Origin: Mytilus galloprovincialis
Taxonomy: Eukaryota; Mollusca; Bivalvia; Mytilida; Mytilidae
Direction: 5' to 3'
Assembly (NCBI RefSeq): GCF_965363235.1
Contig: NC_134841.1
Location: 36,733,440 to 36,797,439, forward strand
DNA: 64,000 nucleotides
Part shown: one piece after another, positions 1 through 11,200 of the stretch
Position numbering within the stretch: position 1 is the first letter of the stretch
How the letters are laid out: each line of letters begins with the position of its first letter
Made by a program: the position numbers and the translations under genes
Notes under the pieces: model-generated
Seen by the model: the letters and a program-made list of their open reading frames with translations, nothing else
What the model was told of the DNA's origin: nothing
Databases searched by the model: none

Positions 1-844
1 AAAACCAGATTAATTTCATGCACCTCAACATTAGACAGACGTTTGAAGGACAGACCGTTAAGTTAAATTTGTTCTAAATTTATAATTTCATCTGATGAAA
101 GATTTTTTACAATTTTTAAACACTAAATTGTTAACTTCAGTCGATTGAATTATTTCGTAATTTCAAGATTTTAACTGATCTGATAATAAAGGACGCTCAA
201 ATTCATGCTTAATTATCAAAAATCTATAAAATGTGCCATAAATCGTCTCAAATGGAAGTGGCTACATTCGTGTTCTATGTCATCTTTTATGTATAGTAAG
301 TAATATCACTAAATACAACATATATTTACATATTAGGAGTAAACACAAGTGCAGCACCTTCGGTTTTTAAGAATAGTACAAACACGTTCAGATGAAGGAC
401 TACCTTGTGCAATGACGAAATATAATAAATGACACATTGCAGAATACATATATTTAAACATGGGAAAACTGTTAAACTTAACGCCAATGTTAGTGTCGAT
501 TTTCAAAGACCTCCCAGTAATTTGATAATCTTGAATGATAGATTTGTTCTAAAAGAAAAGTAAACTAACATTTAACGGATCTAAATTTGCAAGCTCTAAG
601 ATTATCGCCGTAAAAAATGATGTGATATATACGATTTGTTATAAAATTACTACAGAAAAAGATAAACTTTGAAACAAAACAATGTTTCATCACCCTTTGA
701 AAATGTATTAAACGTCCTATACTTGTATTAACCTAACTGTAAAGTGTGATTTATGTATTTGCTATCTAGAAAGATCTAGAAAGTCAATGCGTCTCTCTTC
801 TGAACTGGGGCATTGAGGAACAGGCATAGATTACATAAGCCGTA

Positions 845-1001
845 TTTGGCACAACTTTTTGGAATTTTGGATCCTCAATCCTCTTCAACTTTGTACTTGT
901 TTGGCTTAATAAATACGTTGATTTGAGCGTCACTGATGAGCCTTATAAAGACGAAACGCGCGTCTGGCGTACTAAATTATAATCCTGGTACCTTTGATAA
1001 C
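845..1001 (+). repeat. Dispersed repeat family A, copy 1
   Basis: Contains the core GACGAAACGCGCGTCTGGCG, preceded by a GAGCGTCACTGATGAG block and followed by a CCTGGTACCTTTGATAA tail. The same unit recurs at 15018-15143 (inverted), 27376-27446, 33420-33505 and 62755-62895 (inverted), with a weak partial copy near 30398-30450. I recognise it as an abundant Mytilus repeat. No coding capacity is visible. Confidence 0.8.
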
Positions 1002-1084
1002 CAATTAGCATACCACTGACGTTTCACAGAATTTTGTTTTGTAGAAAAATAATTACATATTCTAATTTTTTTTGGTAGTGAGGG

Positions 1085-1215
1085 TAATGGATCAGAAACA
1101 ACAAACATGGTTTGAATCACTACCAACACACAAATGGTTTGAATCACTACCAACAACAAAAATGGTTGGAATCACTACCAACAACGAAAATAATTTGAAT
1201 CACTTCCACAAAAAC
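1085..1215. repeat. Minisatellite, about 32-bp unit, four copies
   Basis: Four imperfect direct repeats built on ATGGTTTGAATCACTACC followed by an AACAACAAA-type spacer. The reverse strand gives a short open frame that is only a by-product of the repeat. Confidence 0.8.
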
Positions 1216-2554
1216 AACTTATGATAATAGACAAATGACTGTATTCATTCACTTTTCATTAATTTGATTTCATTACGATTGCTTTGTACTCATAGCAAGT
1301 GTTAATTCGCTATCTTTAAATGAGACAGCTTTTGTTGGAATATCAAAACTGAAGTTTTGTGGAGTGGAAGAAAAGCATAAATATAAGAAAACATTAAATT
1401 CTATATATTGCAATTATGAGTTATTAAATCTTGAGGTCAGCATCAAGCCTGTATTCATTGTACGCCCAATGTTTAATTTCAAAACTGTATCTTAATTTGG
1501 TTTACACATGTATGTGAAGCAATATTTTGATGTATTATGCAACAATTTTTGGTATGAAAGAATTACTATGAGCAATGATGTGTGTATGTTGTGATAACAT
1601 ATACATTTATTTTATCATCTTAGCGTTGTTTTGTACTAATGAATACATTTATATAAAATGCACGACTGTTTTCGTGAAGATGATTATACTTGCTCTGGTA
1701 TCTTTTTCATAAACATTTAATCGTACTCAAAAAGCTTAAACTTAAACAATAAGCTACATCAGATACTTTAAGCATGACAGTTGACTATAATAATGTAATA
1801 GATCAGTAAAATCTGATAATAAATCTAACGTATTCTCCTCACTTCCTGGAAGAAAAAAACAAATTTATGAAATATGGAACATTTATATCAAAGTTGCAAT
1901 GCCGTTGGTTTACATCGTGTTGATATAGACCTTTTATTTTAAGAGCCTAAAGACCCAAGTTCACTCCTTTTATTTTGAGAGCCTAAAACCCCAGGTTCAC
2001 TGCATTGTTATTTTCGTAAATTTAATTGGATCCCTTATGTCCCCATTAAATAACCCCAACAAAACTTCCCTTTTGAAAAATATTATTTAATTCTCTATTC
2101 AACACAGACGACAATAAACAGGCTGCAGAATATTAAAGAATATAAAACTAATTATACACGTATCATGGACATACAATTATAAGTGATTACTAGCAGTACA
2201 TTATCGAAGAAAATTTGTTGAAGTCTGAATTTTAAAAAAACCCAAAACATTCTCAATCTAAAAAATGCAGATTTTGTTGAAATGCCCTAATCTTTTTCTT
2301 TGACAAACGCTTCAATATACAAAATGTTCTATAAAAATCGAAAATTTAAGTTTTATGTAAAACTCCATGCAGCAAAGTGACATAAAGGTCCAGTGTTCTA
2401 TATTGTTGCGTTACATTTACGTAAATCTTATACTTCTTATACATTATTTTGAAATCAATAATAGTGAGAACTGAATTTCGAGGAACAGTTTTGTAAATAC
2501 AGACTGCAATGTTATGAATATGCTTCACTGATGTATGATTGGTCAATGTCATTT

Positions 2555-2665
2555 CTATTTATTTATTCAATTATTTTTCATTCATTTTGTTACTTATTTA
2601 TTCATATTGTTACTTATTTATTCATTTTGTTGTTTATCTATTCATTTTGTTATTTATTCAATATC
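2555..2665. repeat. Short tandem repeat of TTATTTATTCATTTTGTTAC type
   Basis: About five imperfect units of 18-22 bp. The hydrophobic open frame across it (2531-2713) comes from the T-rich repeat and is not a gene. Confidence 0.75.
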
Positions 2666-4011
2666 CATTTGCATGTGTATATTATAAAAGATGACCTATA
2701 TGTAGTTTTCTAAATTAATAGATAAAAGCTGAGGTAAACAGTCTATTTACAATTAAACTTCACGCTGACATTAACTTGTGTCTAATTAATATATCTTGCA
2801 CAATGTTTCTATAAATGGAGAGATTGACAAGTAGAAACAAACCAATAAAGGTGATGTTATTGCAATTGATGCTTAATTTTCAGGAATTAACGTCACATAA
2901 ATACTAAATGAACTGTTAATGTACACAAGTTTTTAATGTACTAACAATCTATTACATATTCATTGATAAACTTATTCAGGAAAAGTCGAGCTCAGGTCAT
3001 ATAGCTCTTTGCGTGTTCAGGATACTTATACATATGTGGCTTTCCTATTGAAGTTAAATATAGAAAGGCGCTTTGAGTGCAACACAAGTTTATTTTCATT
3101 ATCTTTAACCGTTAATAACTTTGATTAGATCGCCAATTATTGCAGTAATAGGAGTGGTTTATAAACTTTCACGTTATCGAGTAAGTATAGTCGAAATAAA
3201 CTCTAACACATTGTCAATTACAACGTAACGCAATATATTGATAAAGAATAACATACACAAAACAAAGCTGATCGTCTCACCTAAATGTGCTCTTTTTTAT
3301 CAATCCATTTTTTTTTTTATCTCAATTGATTTATGACTTTTGAACACCGGTACTCTTAAATATAATGTTAAGAACACCCAAACGGTAAAAAACATCAAGA
3401 GCAAATATTGTGTTCATTTTTGACAATCATATATTTTTTTGTTGAATAATAATCAGACTATGTATGTGTCATTATCTTTGTTATTTTTTAGATAATAAAA
3501 TTATAAAAGTTTGTGTATTTACTGATGTTATGCGACAACCTTTAACGTGATCTAAGAGTAGAATTAAAAGTTAAACATGGCGACAATTTTCATAGACGAT
3601 TGAAAATGCACAGTTAAGAACAATGTGACAATATAAGTGTGTCTAGCAATAATTTATAATGAGATAATAAAGTTATCTGCAAAAAGGGGAACATGTTCTT
3701 TCCAGAGTTACAAAGATTATCCCTATTTTGGAAGAGTTTGTGTTTCGCAATCGTTTTTGTTATATGTAGTGTTTAAGCTAGGATGTTGTCTCCTTTTTTA
3801 CTTATACATTTTGATTGCACCCTTGATTATTTCTCTTTTTCTATGGTATAACTGTTGTTGAAATTTTTTACAGATGTTGGATCATCTATGAAGCGATTAT
3901 AGTTTTTATAAGATTGTTTTTAATTAAAATTATGAAATGCAACTTTTTGATAGTGCAGTTTCTACGAAAGCTGAATGAATACAAATGCCATAGTTAATAA
4001 AAAGTAAAATA

Positions 4012-4330
4012 ACTAAAATACTGAACTCCGAGGACAATTTAAAAAGGAAAGACCCGAACCAAATAGCAAAAGGGTTAAAAACATCAAACGAATGGACAAA
4101 AAACAGTCACAAACCCAACCTGGCACATGCATGTTTCAATGTAGAAAAGCTGGATTATATATAGTATTAAAGCCAGCCAAACTTTGTATTAAAGTCGCAA
4201 TAATTGCATCAAATTGACAATACTTTATGAACAAAACAAACACACATAAAAGGTAATACGCAAAAATGGGCAACATTGTGTTATAGTTATATAGTTAATA
4301 AAGTTAATGATGTTTTGTGACTGAACCAGC
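4012..4330. repeat. Dispersed repeat family E, copy 1
   Basis: Begins with TACTGAACTCCGAGGA and runs to an AACATTGTGTTATA block. The same order of blocks recurs at 57575-57895, and shorter or inverted copies lie at 4735-4905, 10545-10645, 22712-22765, 37455-37655, 50995-51160 and 56290-56360. Confidence 0.7.
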
Positions 4331-4499
4331 GTGAATTTTCCAGACAACAGATTGTATTTTCGTTAATTAAATAATGTTATTAGTGAACCTTAAAAGAAAA
4401 ATATCCCTTTCACAGATGATATCGGATATGTTCCCTATGACTTAACTACAATCCCGTTCCCTTTTCACGAATGTGACCTACCGAATCAGACTATTTACC

Positions 4500-4680
4500 G
4501 GCTTTGTAACAACATGAGCAGCACGATGGGTGCCACATGTAGATCAGGATCAGTTTTTCTTCCAGTGCACATGAAATCCACCCAGTTTTTGGTGGGGTTC
4601 GAGTTGCTGTTGAACCCCTATTTGCGGCATTTTTATACATTGTGTTTGGTTGTTTTATTCACACATCGTTTTTAATATAA
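4500..4680 (+). repeat. Dispersed repeat family B, partial copy 1
   Basis: Contains GGATCAGTTTTTCTTCC and CCCAGTTTTTGGTGGGG, the landmarks of family B. Fuller copies lie at 13790-14075, 23555-23780, 32660-32960, 39300-39700, 50365-50575 and 61855-62040. Confidence 0.6.
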
Positions 4681-4734
4681 TTGAATTTGATGAGACTTTC
4701 ATACGAGTGAAAGTTTTGGCTAGCTTTAAGGCCT

Positions 4735-4905
4735 GGTTTAATCTTCCATTTTCATAAGATAATGTCTGTACCAGGTCAGAAATATGCCAGTTGTTATCGA
4801 TTCGTTTGATGTCTTGGAACTATTAATGTTGCCACGTGAATAATGACTTTCTGTTTTGAATTTTCCTCGGTGTTCATTATTTTTGTAATTTTACTTTTTA
4901 TACAT
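4735..4905 (-). repeat. Dispersed repeat family E, inverted copy
   Basis: Ends with GTTTTGAATTTTCCTCGG followed by TTTTGTAATTTTAC, the reverse complement of the family E start. Confidence 0.6.
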
Positions 4906-6149
4906 ATTTGCTGAATTTAAGACTTTTCAAGACTGAATGTTTTTGTATACGTATACAGTTAACTATATGTTAGAAGAAAAAAACTAAGTGCATATATATA
5001 ACAGCTAGTGTTCGTTCTGTTATCTTTATCTACCAAATATATAGTAACAATGACATTTTCAGCATTGTCGATTTCAGCAGTAGGGGTAAATGCGTTTATT
5101 TTGTGTAAGTGTCGTCTTTTCTTCTACCATGGTGTTGGTTTTTTGTTTGACCTATTTTTATGATTAGATTGACCCTTGGTCAACTACATCTCCCGTTTAG
5201 TTCACCTTCCACACATATAAATCGTTAAAAATCATATAAAAAAGAAGGTCTTCTACCTCCCCGCTGCTCTAAAAAAAGATGGAAGAAACACGAAGTAGAC
5301 CATAAAGATGAAAACACCTCTTTGAATTTAAAGCCATAACATTTTTGGATAATTCGTCAAAATGTAGTTTTTATCATGCTTTTTATCAAATATAACAAAA
5401 AATGTGGTCACCGAACTTTTTTTATTCAGTCTACAGCTTGTTCAACATTGTAAAATTTTGAATGATAATGCATGGAAAACCCAATTTTATGTGATAAAAA
5501 GAAAACTATACTATAGAATTTTGATAAGATCAAATGTGCTACCAGATAAAAAAAAGACAAAATAAGGTCAGCCGGCTTGTTTTCTTTCTTCATATCAAAA
5601 TACGTAACTCCCCAACACTCTCTATTATAAAATTATACCCTACAATTAGAGTTACCTCCCCTTATGAGGAAAAAGTTGAAAAAAAATGAATCAAACATAA
5701 GTATTGTCTTTTATAGAAAATACAGCCGTTAATATGATAAAACACATAATTTTCTATATCAACAGGAACACTTATAGGGTTATGCTTTATTTTTTGTGTA
5801 TTTTCACCACGTATATGTACTGCAATATTCTGCAATACTAGTGTACATCATGATTGAGAAATAAGAATAATTTCACAGAAAATTAATAAATTTGTTTTAG
5901 TTTTATGAACAAATTATTTGCTCACGATATTATGAATTTTAATTGGATTTCATTAGCGACCGATCGGAGGTTTGGTTAACATTTTCTCATACAAAAAATT
6001 TAAAATAATGAAAGGCTATCTAAAATTCAAAAAGTAGAAAGATTTTCAGAGTTAGCTGAAGTACTAAAAGTTAATAATCGGAACAGTTCATATGTGTTTT
6101 CCGGATGAACACACAATATATAAAAGACTATAGATTGACCAATTTCACC

Positions 6150-6480
6150 TTTATTTGTTACCTGGTATGTGAGCTTTATGAATGAAATAATTTTCGTGTG
6201 AAGGTTAAAGGGAACATATTTGTAGTATTTTAATTGATATGTATTGCTGAATATAATCTACGTTGACATTACAAAGGTAATTTTAAATATCCTACATACT
6301 TCCTTAATTAGATTAAAGACGGATTTGTAAGCAGAAACGGTGGAATAACAATCAAAATACTTCACCATGGATGTCATACACCTGTGATTAGAATTTTAAC
6401 TGATTGGCATAGTAGGGTTGGCTCAACCGAAATTGTTAAGGTAAAGAGGTTTATTGTTAATTTTGATGAGGGACGCGAGT
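6150..6480 (+). other. Diverged copy of the conserved spacer block found before genes 2 and 3
   Basis: Resembles 16310-16620 and 32090-32390: CTTTATTTGTTA, then GTATNTGA..TTATGAATGA..ATAATTTT, then an AAAATACTT..TGGA.GTCAT segment. In the two downstream copies that last segment encodes a signal-peptide-like start followed by a donor-like GT. Here the frame is closed by an early stop, so it is not a working exon. Its position about 1.8 kb before the signal exon of gene 1 matches the pattern of the array. Confidence 0.5.
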
Positions 6481-7784
6481 TAGCGATGAAAGTGGTTGTT
6501 GCATATATGTGTATGAAATGCAGTAAACATAAAAGAGGGACGTGGAAAAGATGCGACGATACATACATATTTTTTATTGCAAATTTTTCTACAAATTTTA
6601 TATAGAGTAACAATGTCATAGAAATATCAACATAGCTAAACTATTTAAGAGATAACGACGAAGTGTATGAATAAACAAACAATAAGTCAGATCTTGCAAT
6701 GGGTAAATACTATTCATTTATGTTTGGTTTATCATGTTTATGTTATGCCTGTTTTTATATATTTATCTACAAACAGAAATCTATTTTAAATATCTTTGTA
6801 TCGATCAACGTATTGACAAACGTAATATGTCAAATGAACTTTATTGAATGTTCAGAAGTTGGTAAACAATGTACTACACTATATACACTTTGATGCATAC
6901 ATTTGACATTTAAATATCACATGGGCGTATATAATCAAACAAAGGATTCTTTCTACCATGTAAAATTGAGTTGATTAAGGACATTTTAGAAAATACAATA
7001 AAGATATACTTCTTCAATTCTTTTTAGGCTACAGTTTTTATTGAATTCCCATACGTTGTAAGGATGGCATGATGATAGTATGGGAAAACCATATTTTGCA
7101 ATCATAGGAAAACGAAATGAAAGACTTTTGAAATTGATTAAAGATGAAAACCCGTGTTAAAGATGTGTTTACATGCCAAATGAATATTCAAACGCATAAT
7201 GCCATGGCAAAACGACCAATTACAATGAGAAAAACAACAGAATGAAAGCACAAAACGCTGCTTTGAAAACAAAGACTGAGCAACAAGAACCTCATGAGAA
7301 AATAATTGTGATCTCATTAAATGATTTAAGACAATTAATTTATTAAAAGAAAGATGGTGTCCCAAAATTTAGAGCCAACTTATAAAAAAGATAAATTCAC
7401 AGCTATTTTATTAAGTATAGTATCTGAGTCATATCCTCTCATTTACTTTGGTTTTTAGACTTTGAATCAACACAAGTATTTTTTTTTTTTATTTGATTTG
7501 ATAAAAAGCTATTAGCACCAAAAATTGTATAGTAGTAATGTTCGCGTGTTTGATTTAACAGTCTGATCAAAGAAATATATTTATTACAATTTAGGAAGAT
7601 TCAAAAGAATCCCGTCCTATCTAAAATAGTTTAAAAAATGAAATAAGCTGTAGTTTATAGTAAGACATCAGTTACAATTTTTAGCTATCAAAAGTTTTTA
7701 AAGGATACTATGCTGGTTCTAAAAACTAAAGAGGTGATTGCTTTTTAAAATTAAAGCAGCTTATTGTTATTGACTTTTATAATA

Positions 7785-8028
7785 TACAGTAAACAAACTT
7801 ATTTTCGCGGAAACATTATTTCGCGTTTGACCATTTCTTGCACATCTCGCGGCGATTTAATTTCACGATTATCAAATTTACTTGATGTAGTTAAGTACGA
7901 AAAAATACAAGTTAACTACGAAAAAATACAAGCTTGACATAATCGCGACGATTTCTATTCGCGTTATTTTTCTACTCGCGAAAGTCGCGAAAATAAATCG
8001 CTCGCGAAAATTAGTTGGTTTACAGTAT
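7785..8028. mobile_element. MITE with terminal inverted repeats, about 240 bp
   Basis: The left end reads TACAGTAAACAAACTTATTT and the right end, reversed, reads TACTGTAAACCAACTAATTT. Both continue into TTTTCGCG motifs. The interior is rich in TCGCGA words and has a tandem pair of TACGAAAAAATACAAG. There is no coding capacity. It ends about 170 bp before the first coding exon of gene 1. Confidence 0.75.
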
Positions 8029-8201
8029 GACATTAAGTATTCGATCATTGTTTTGTGATTTTTTATGATATATTGTAAATACAGGTCACGTTTTAAAATG
8101 AAGATATGAACAGTTTTAATCACACAGCTTTATGCACTTGAAATTTTAAAACTTCTACATGTATGTATACCTCTCTACTTAAAATATTTCAGGGAGGGAA
8201 T

Positions 8202-11200
8202 ATGCCATTATGGAGCTTACTGTTGTCATGGTACAGTATGCTGTTTGTGTGTACAGGTAAATTTGCGTTAAGCCAATAATGTATTTATTCATATTTTATT
8301 TAATATGCTACCTTTATCGCTTTTTCGACAAAAAAACTTTCGACAATTCAAAAATCTGATACACTTTGTGTTTATATTCACTAACATGCAAACAGTATAA
8401 AAACAAATCCTGAACTTCATAAATAATTGATTGGATTCTGTAATTTACTTTCGGTTTCTTCGGTTTAATGGATGTTAGGCTTCAAATGATACATCGACAA
8501 ACTATCTTCACATTCTTAGTCATGATTACTTCATGTATGATATACCCCGAATTATTTTTTCTGAACAACAAAGGGTTTTTTCCATTAATAAAAATGTTTA
8601 ATTTGATATATACTGTGCATGACAAAAACCTTCCAAGTCTTGTTTCAGCGTCCTAAGGGTCCTCCATCTGGTTGCTGTTACCAGGGTAATAAAAAGTTAT
8701 TGTTTTTTTTCTATTGTATCTATGTTTGGAAGATGTACTGCAACTTAAATCTGTAATGGTCAATTTTTAAATTACAGTTTTATATATTTTATAGATGGTT
8801 GTAGGAGACGTTCCGACAATTCAAACAGAATAATCTTCAGAGTAGATAACGAAACCATCCCAGAAAATCATAGACTACATTGTACAGATAATGAGACACA
8901 AGATGTAGCCTGTTTGAATGGAGGATCATGCTTTGCTGTGTATGTAGAAGACAGAACAGTGCAATGTGCGTGAGTATCTATATTATATTTGTATTAAGTT
9001 CATTCCATAAATCGATACAACACCAAATCTAAAATGTAAATGAGAAAGTTTAGTAGAAGATGAAATTAAGATGAACTCGAGTTCAAGTGTGAAATCAGAA
9101 GAAGTTACAGCTCATGAGATAGCATTGATTGTGCACATATTGTGCACATATGAATGTTAATATCAAAAAGAAATTAGCAAAACCTACTTTTACGTCAATT
9201 ACTGTGACTTGACTGTTTGTGTTGCTCTCTACCTTGCTGCTTATTCATAATTCTTACCAATTTGCAATTTGTTTAAAAAAAAATGAGGTTCGTGTTGAAG
9301 TTACAGTACGTTGTTGATAAGTTTCCATGGGATATAACCTAAAACATTATTTTTTTTTGATAACTTAGTCTAGTAAAAATTTATTATATCTCATGAACAC
9401 TTTATAAAAACGTGTTGTTATTGCAGACATATTTTACTGAATATAAAATGTTTTAACTCAAATGATGTCTGATTCTTATGAAATAAAAGACTATCGAACA
9501 ACAATTGTATGAAAGCTTAGTGTATACTTTTGTATAGCCATTCAAAATTACTACCTATTACCTTCCGCATGACAATAACAATAAATTTATATACAAACTG
9601 TTAAACTGATTTTACATAATAACATTGAAATGGAATTAAAGTAGTATAGGATTGTATGCTTTATTTTATCACCTGGCAATTTCACAACTTGAATGTGGTT
9701 TTCAACAGCAATTTATTGACATTTCTGACCAGTTAAACAGTTTGGTTTTATAAAAAAAATGCAATTTGGTCATAATTTTGAATAAGTTGCAACAGGTGGA
9801 GAACTACTAATACAGTCAAGTCAAAGTAATGTAAACCAGTTTAAGGTTTTGTTTCCCAATTAATTGAACTATTGAAATATACAAATGTAATATATGATTG
9901 GTTTTCATTCATATTTCTCTTTCAGATGTTTAACTAAATATATTGGTAGTCAATGCGAAATGATAGATCCTGAAATTATATTTGAGCAATATGAAAGTAA
10001 GCTTTTTGACTAATTGATTTAATTCCAAAGTTTGAGAATAAAATCTACAAACAGCATAAAAAACGAAAAACGAAGAACGAAAAAAAAAAAAACTGTAACA
10101 ATTTATATAAATATATACTGCGTTGTCTTGTCAGTTGTATTCCATAGCAAGACGGTAAAGATCTGAATTATTTATCCAAGCCCAGCAGTAATTTTGTTTT
10201 AAATTCACTTATAAATATAATCAACAATTTCATTGAATTAATTTGTGAACTTTACTGCATTTCAACTTAATAATTGGTTTGTCATTTTTAACGGTTGGAT
10301 TCTAGTGCTATGTTTATTCGACGCCTTGTATACTGTATAATTTTGAAACATGTTATTTTGTTATGATGTTCAACCATTCAGTAATGTATTGCAAGAAACA
10401 AATCGGCAATAATTCATTAAAAAATATAGCAAGCAGTTTCGTATTCATAAACACAAATACACATTTATGTATTTGTTAATGAAACACTGACTAAACGACA
10501 TTAACAGACAAAATACATATAGATGTCGACATACACTCATAATGGGAGGACATTCGTTTGATGTGTTTGAGCTTTAGATTTTCGAATTTGATTAGGGACT
10601 TTCCGTTTTGAATCTTGCTATTTTTACTATTTTACATTTGTTTTTATATTTTTAGCGAGACAAAGAAAAGTCAAAATTGCCTGCATTTCAGGTTTTGGTG
10701 GATTAGGCTACGTTTTACTTATTATTGTTTTAGCAATTGTTTACAAAATATGTACAAAGAAGAGGTAAGTTTGGTTTCTCAATGAAACTTACAAAATACC
10801 TTACTCGTTCTTACTTTCAATAGAAAAACTTTTTTACATCTTCATATATATCCCTGCAGCATTTTCACTTTAAGAAGAACATACCACTGTTAAATCTACT
10901 CATGATCTCGTTAATGGCATAAACTTCATAACGTATGAAACGACAAGACATAGATATAGGAATAACAATTTATAAAAATAAACAATTATAGGTCAACGTA
11001 CGGCCTTCAACACGGAGACGTGGCTCACACCGAACAATAAGCTATCAAGGGCCCCAAAATTACTAGTGTAAAACCATTCAAACGGGAAAACCAACGGTCT
11101 AATCTATATTAAAAACGGGAAACGAGAAAAACGTATAAATTACATAAACAAACGGCAACTACTGTGCATCAGATTCCTGACTTAGGACAGGGGGCAAACA

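Larger units (their letters stand above)
1..8192. other. Non-coding AT-rich stretch upstream of gene 1
   Basis: No convincing exon was found. Open frames here are short, lack recognisable domains and are not flanked by conserved splice sites. The stretch holds dispersed-repeat fragments, two short tandem repeats, a diverged copy of the block that precedes genes 2 and 3, and a MITE just before gene 1. All are listed separately. The promoter and 5' untranslated exon of gene 1 probably lie in the last 2 kb, but I cannot place them. Confidence 0.6.

Noticed and set aside
2531-2713. A 60-residue very hydrophobic frame that looks like a membrane peptide
   Set aside because: It comes from the T-rich tandem repeat at 2555-2665.
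3637-3861. A 74-residue frame with a hydrophobic C-terminal half
   Set aside because: No conserved splice sites, no paralogue elsewhere in the array, and T-rich composition explains the hydrophobicity.
6384-6605. Opposing open frames of 73 and 81 residues
   Set aside because: They lie in the diverged spacer block. The block is homologous to non-coding parts of units 2 and 3, and neither frame is kept there.
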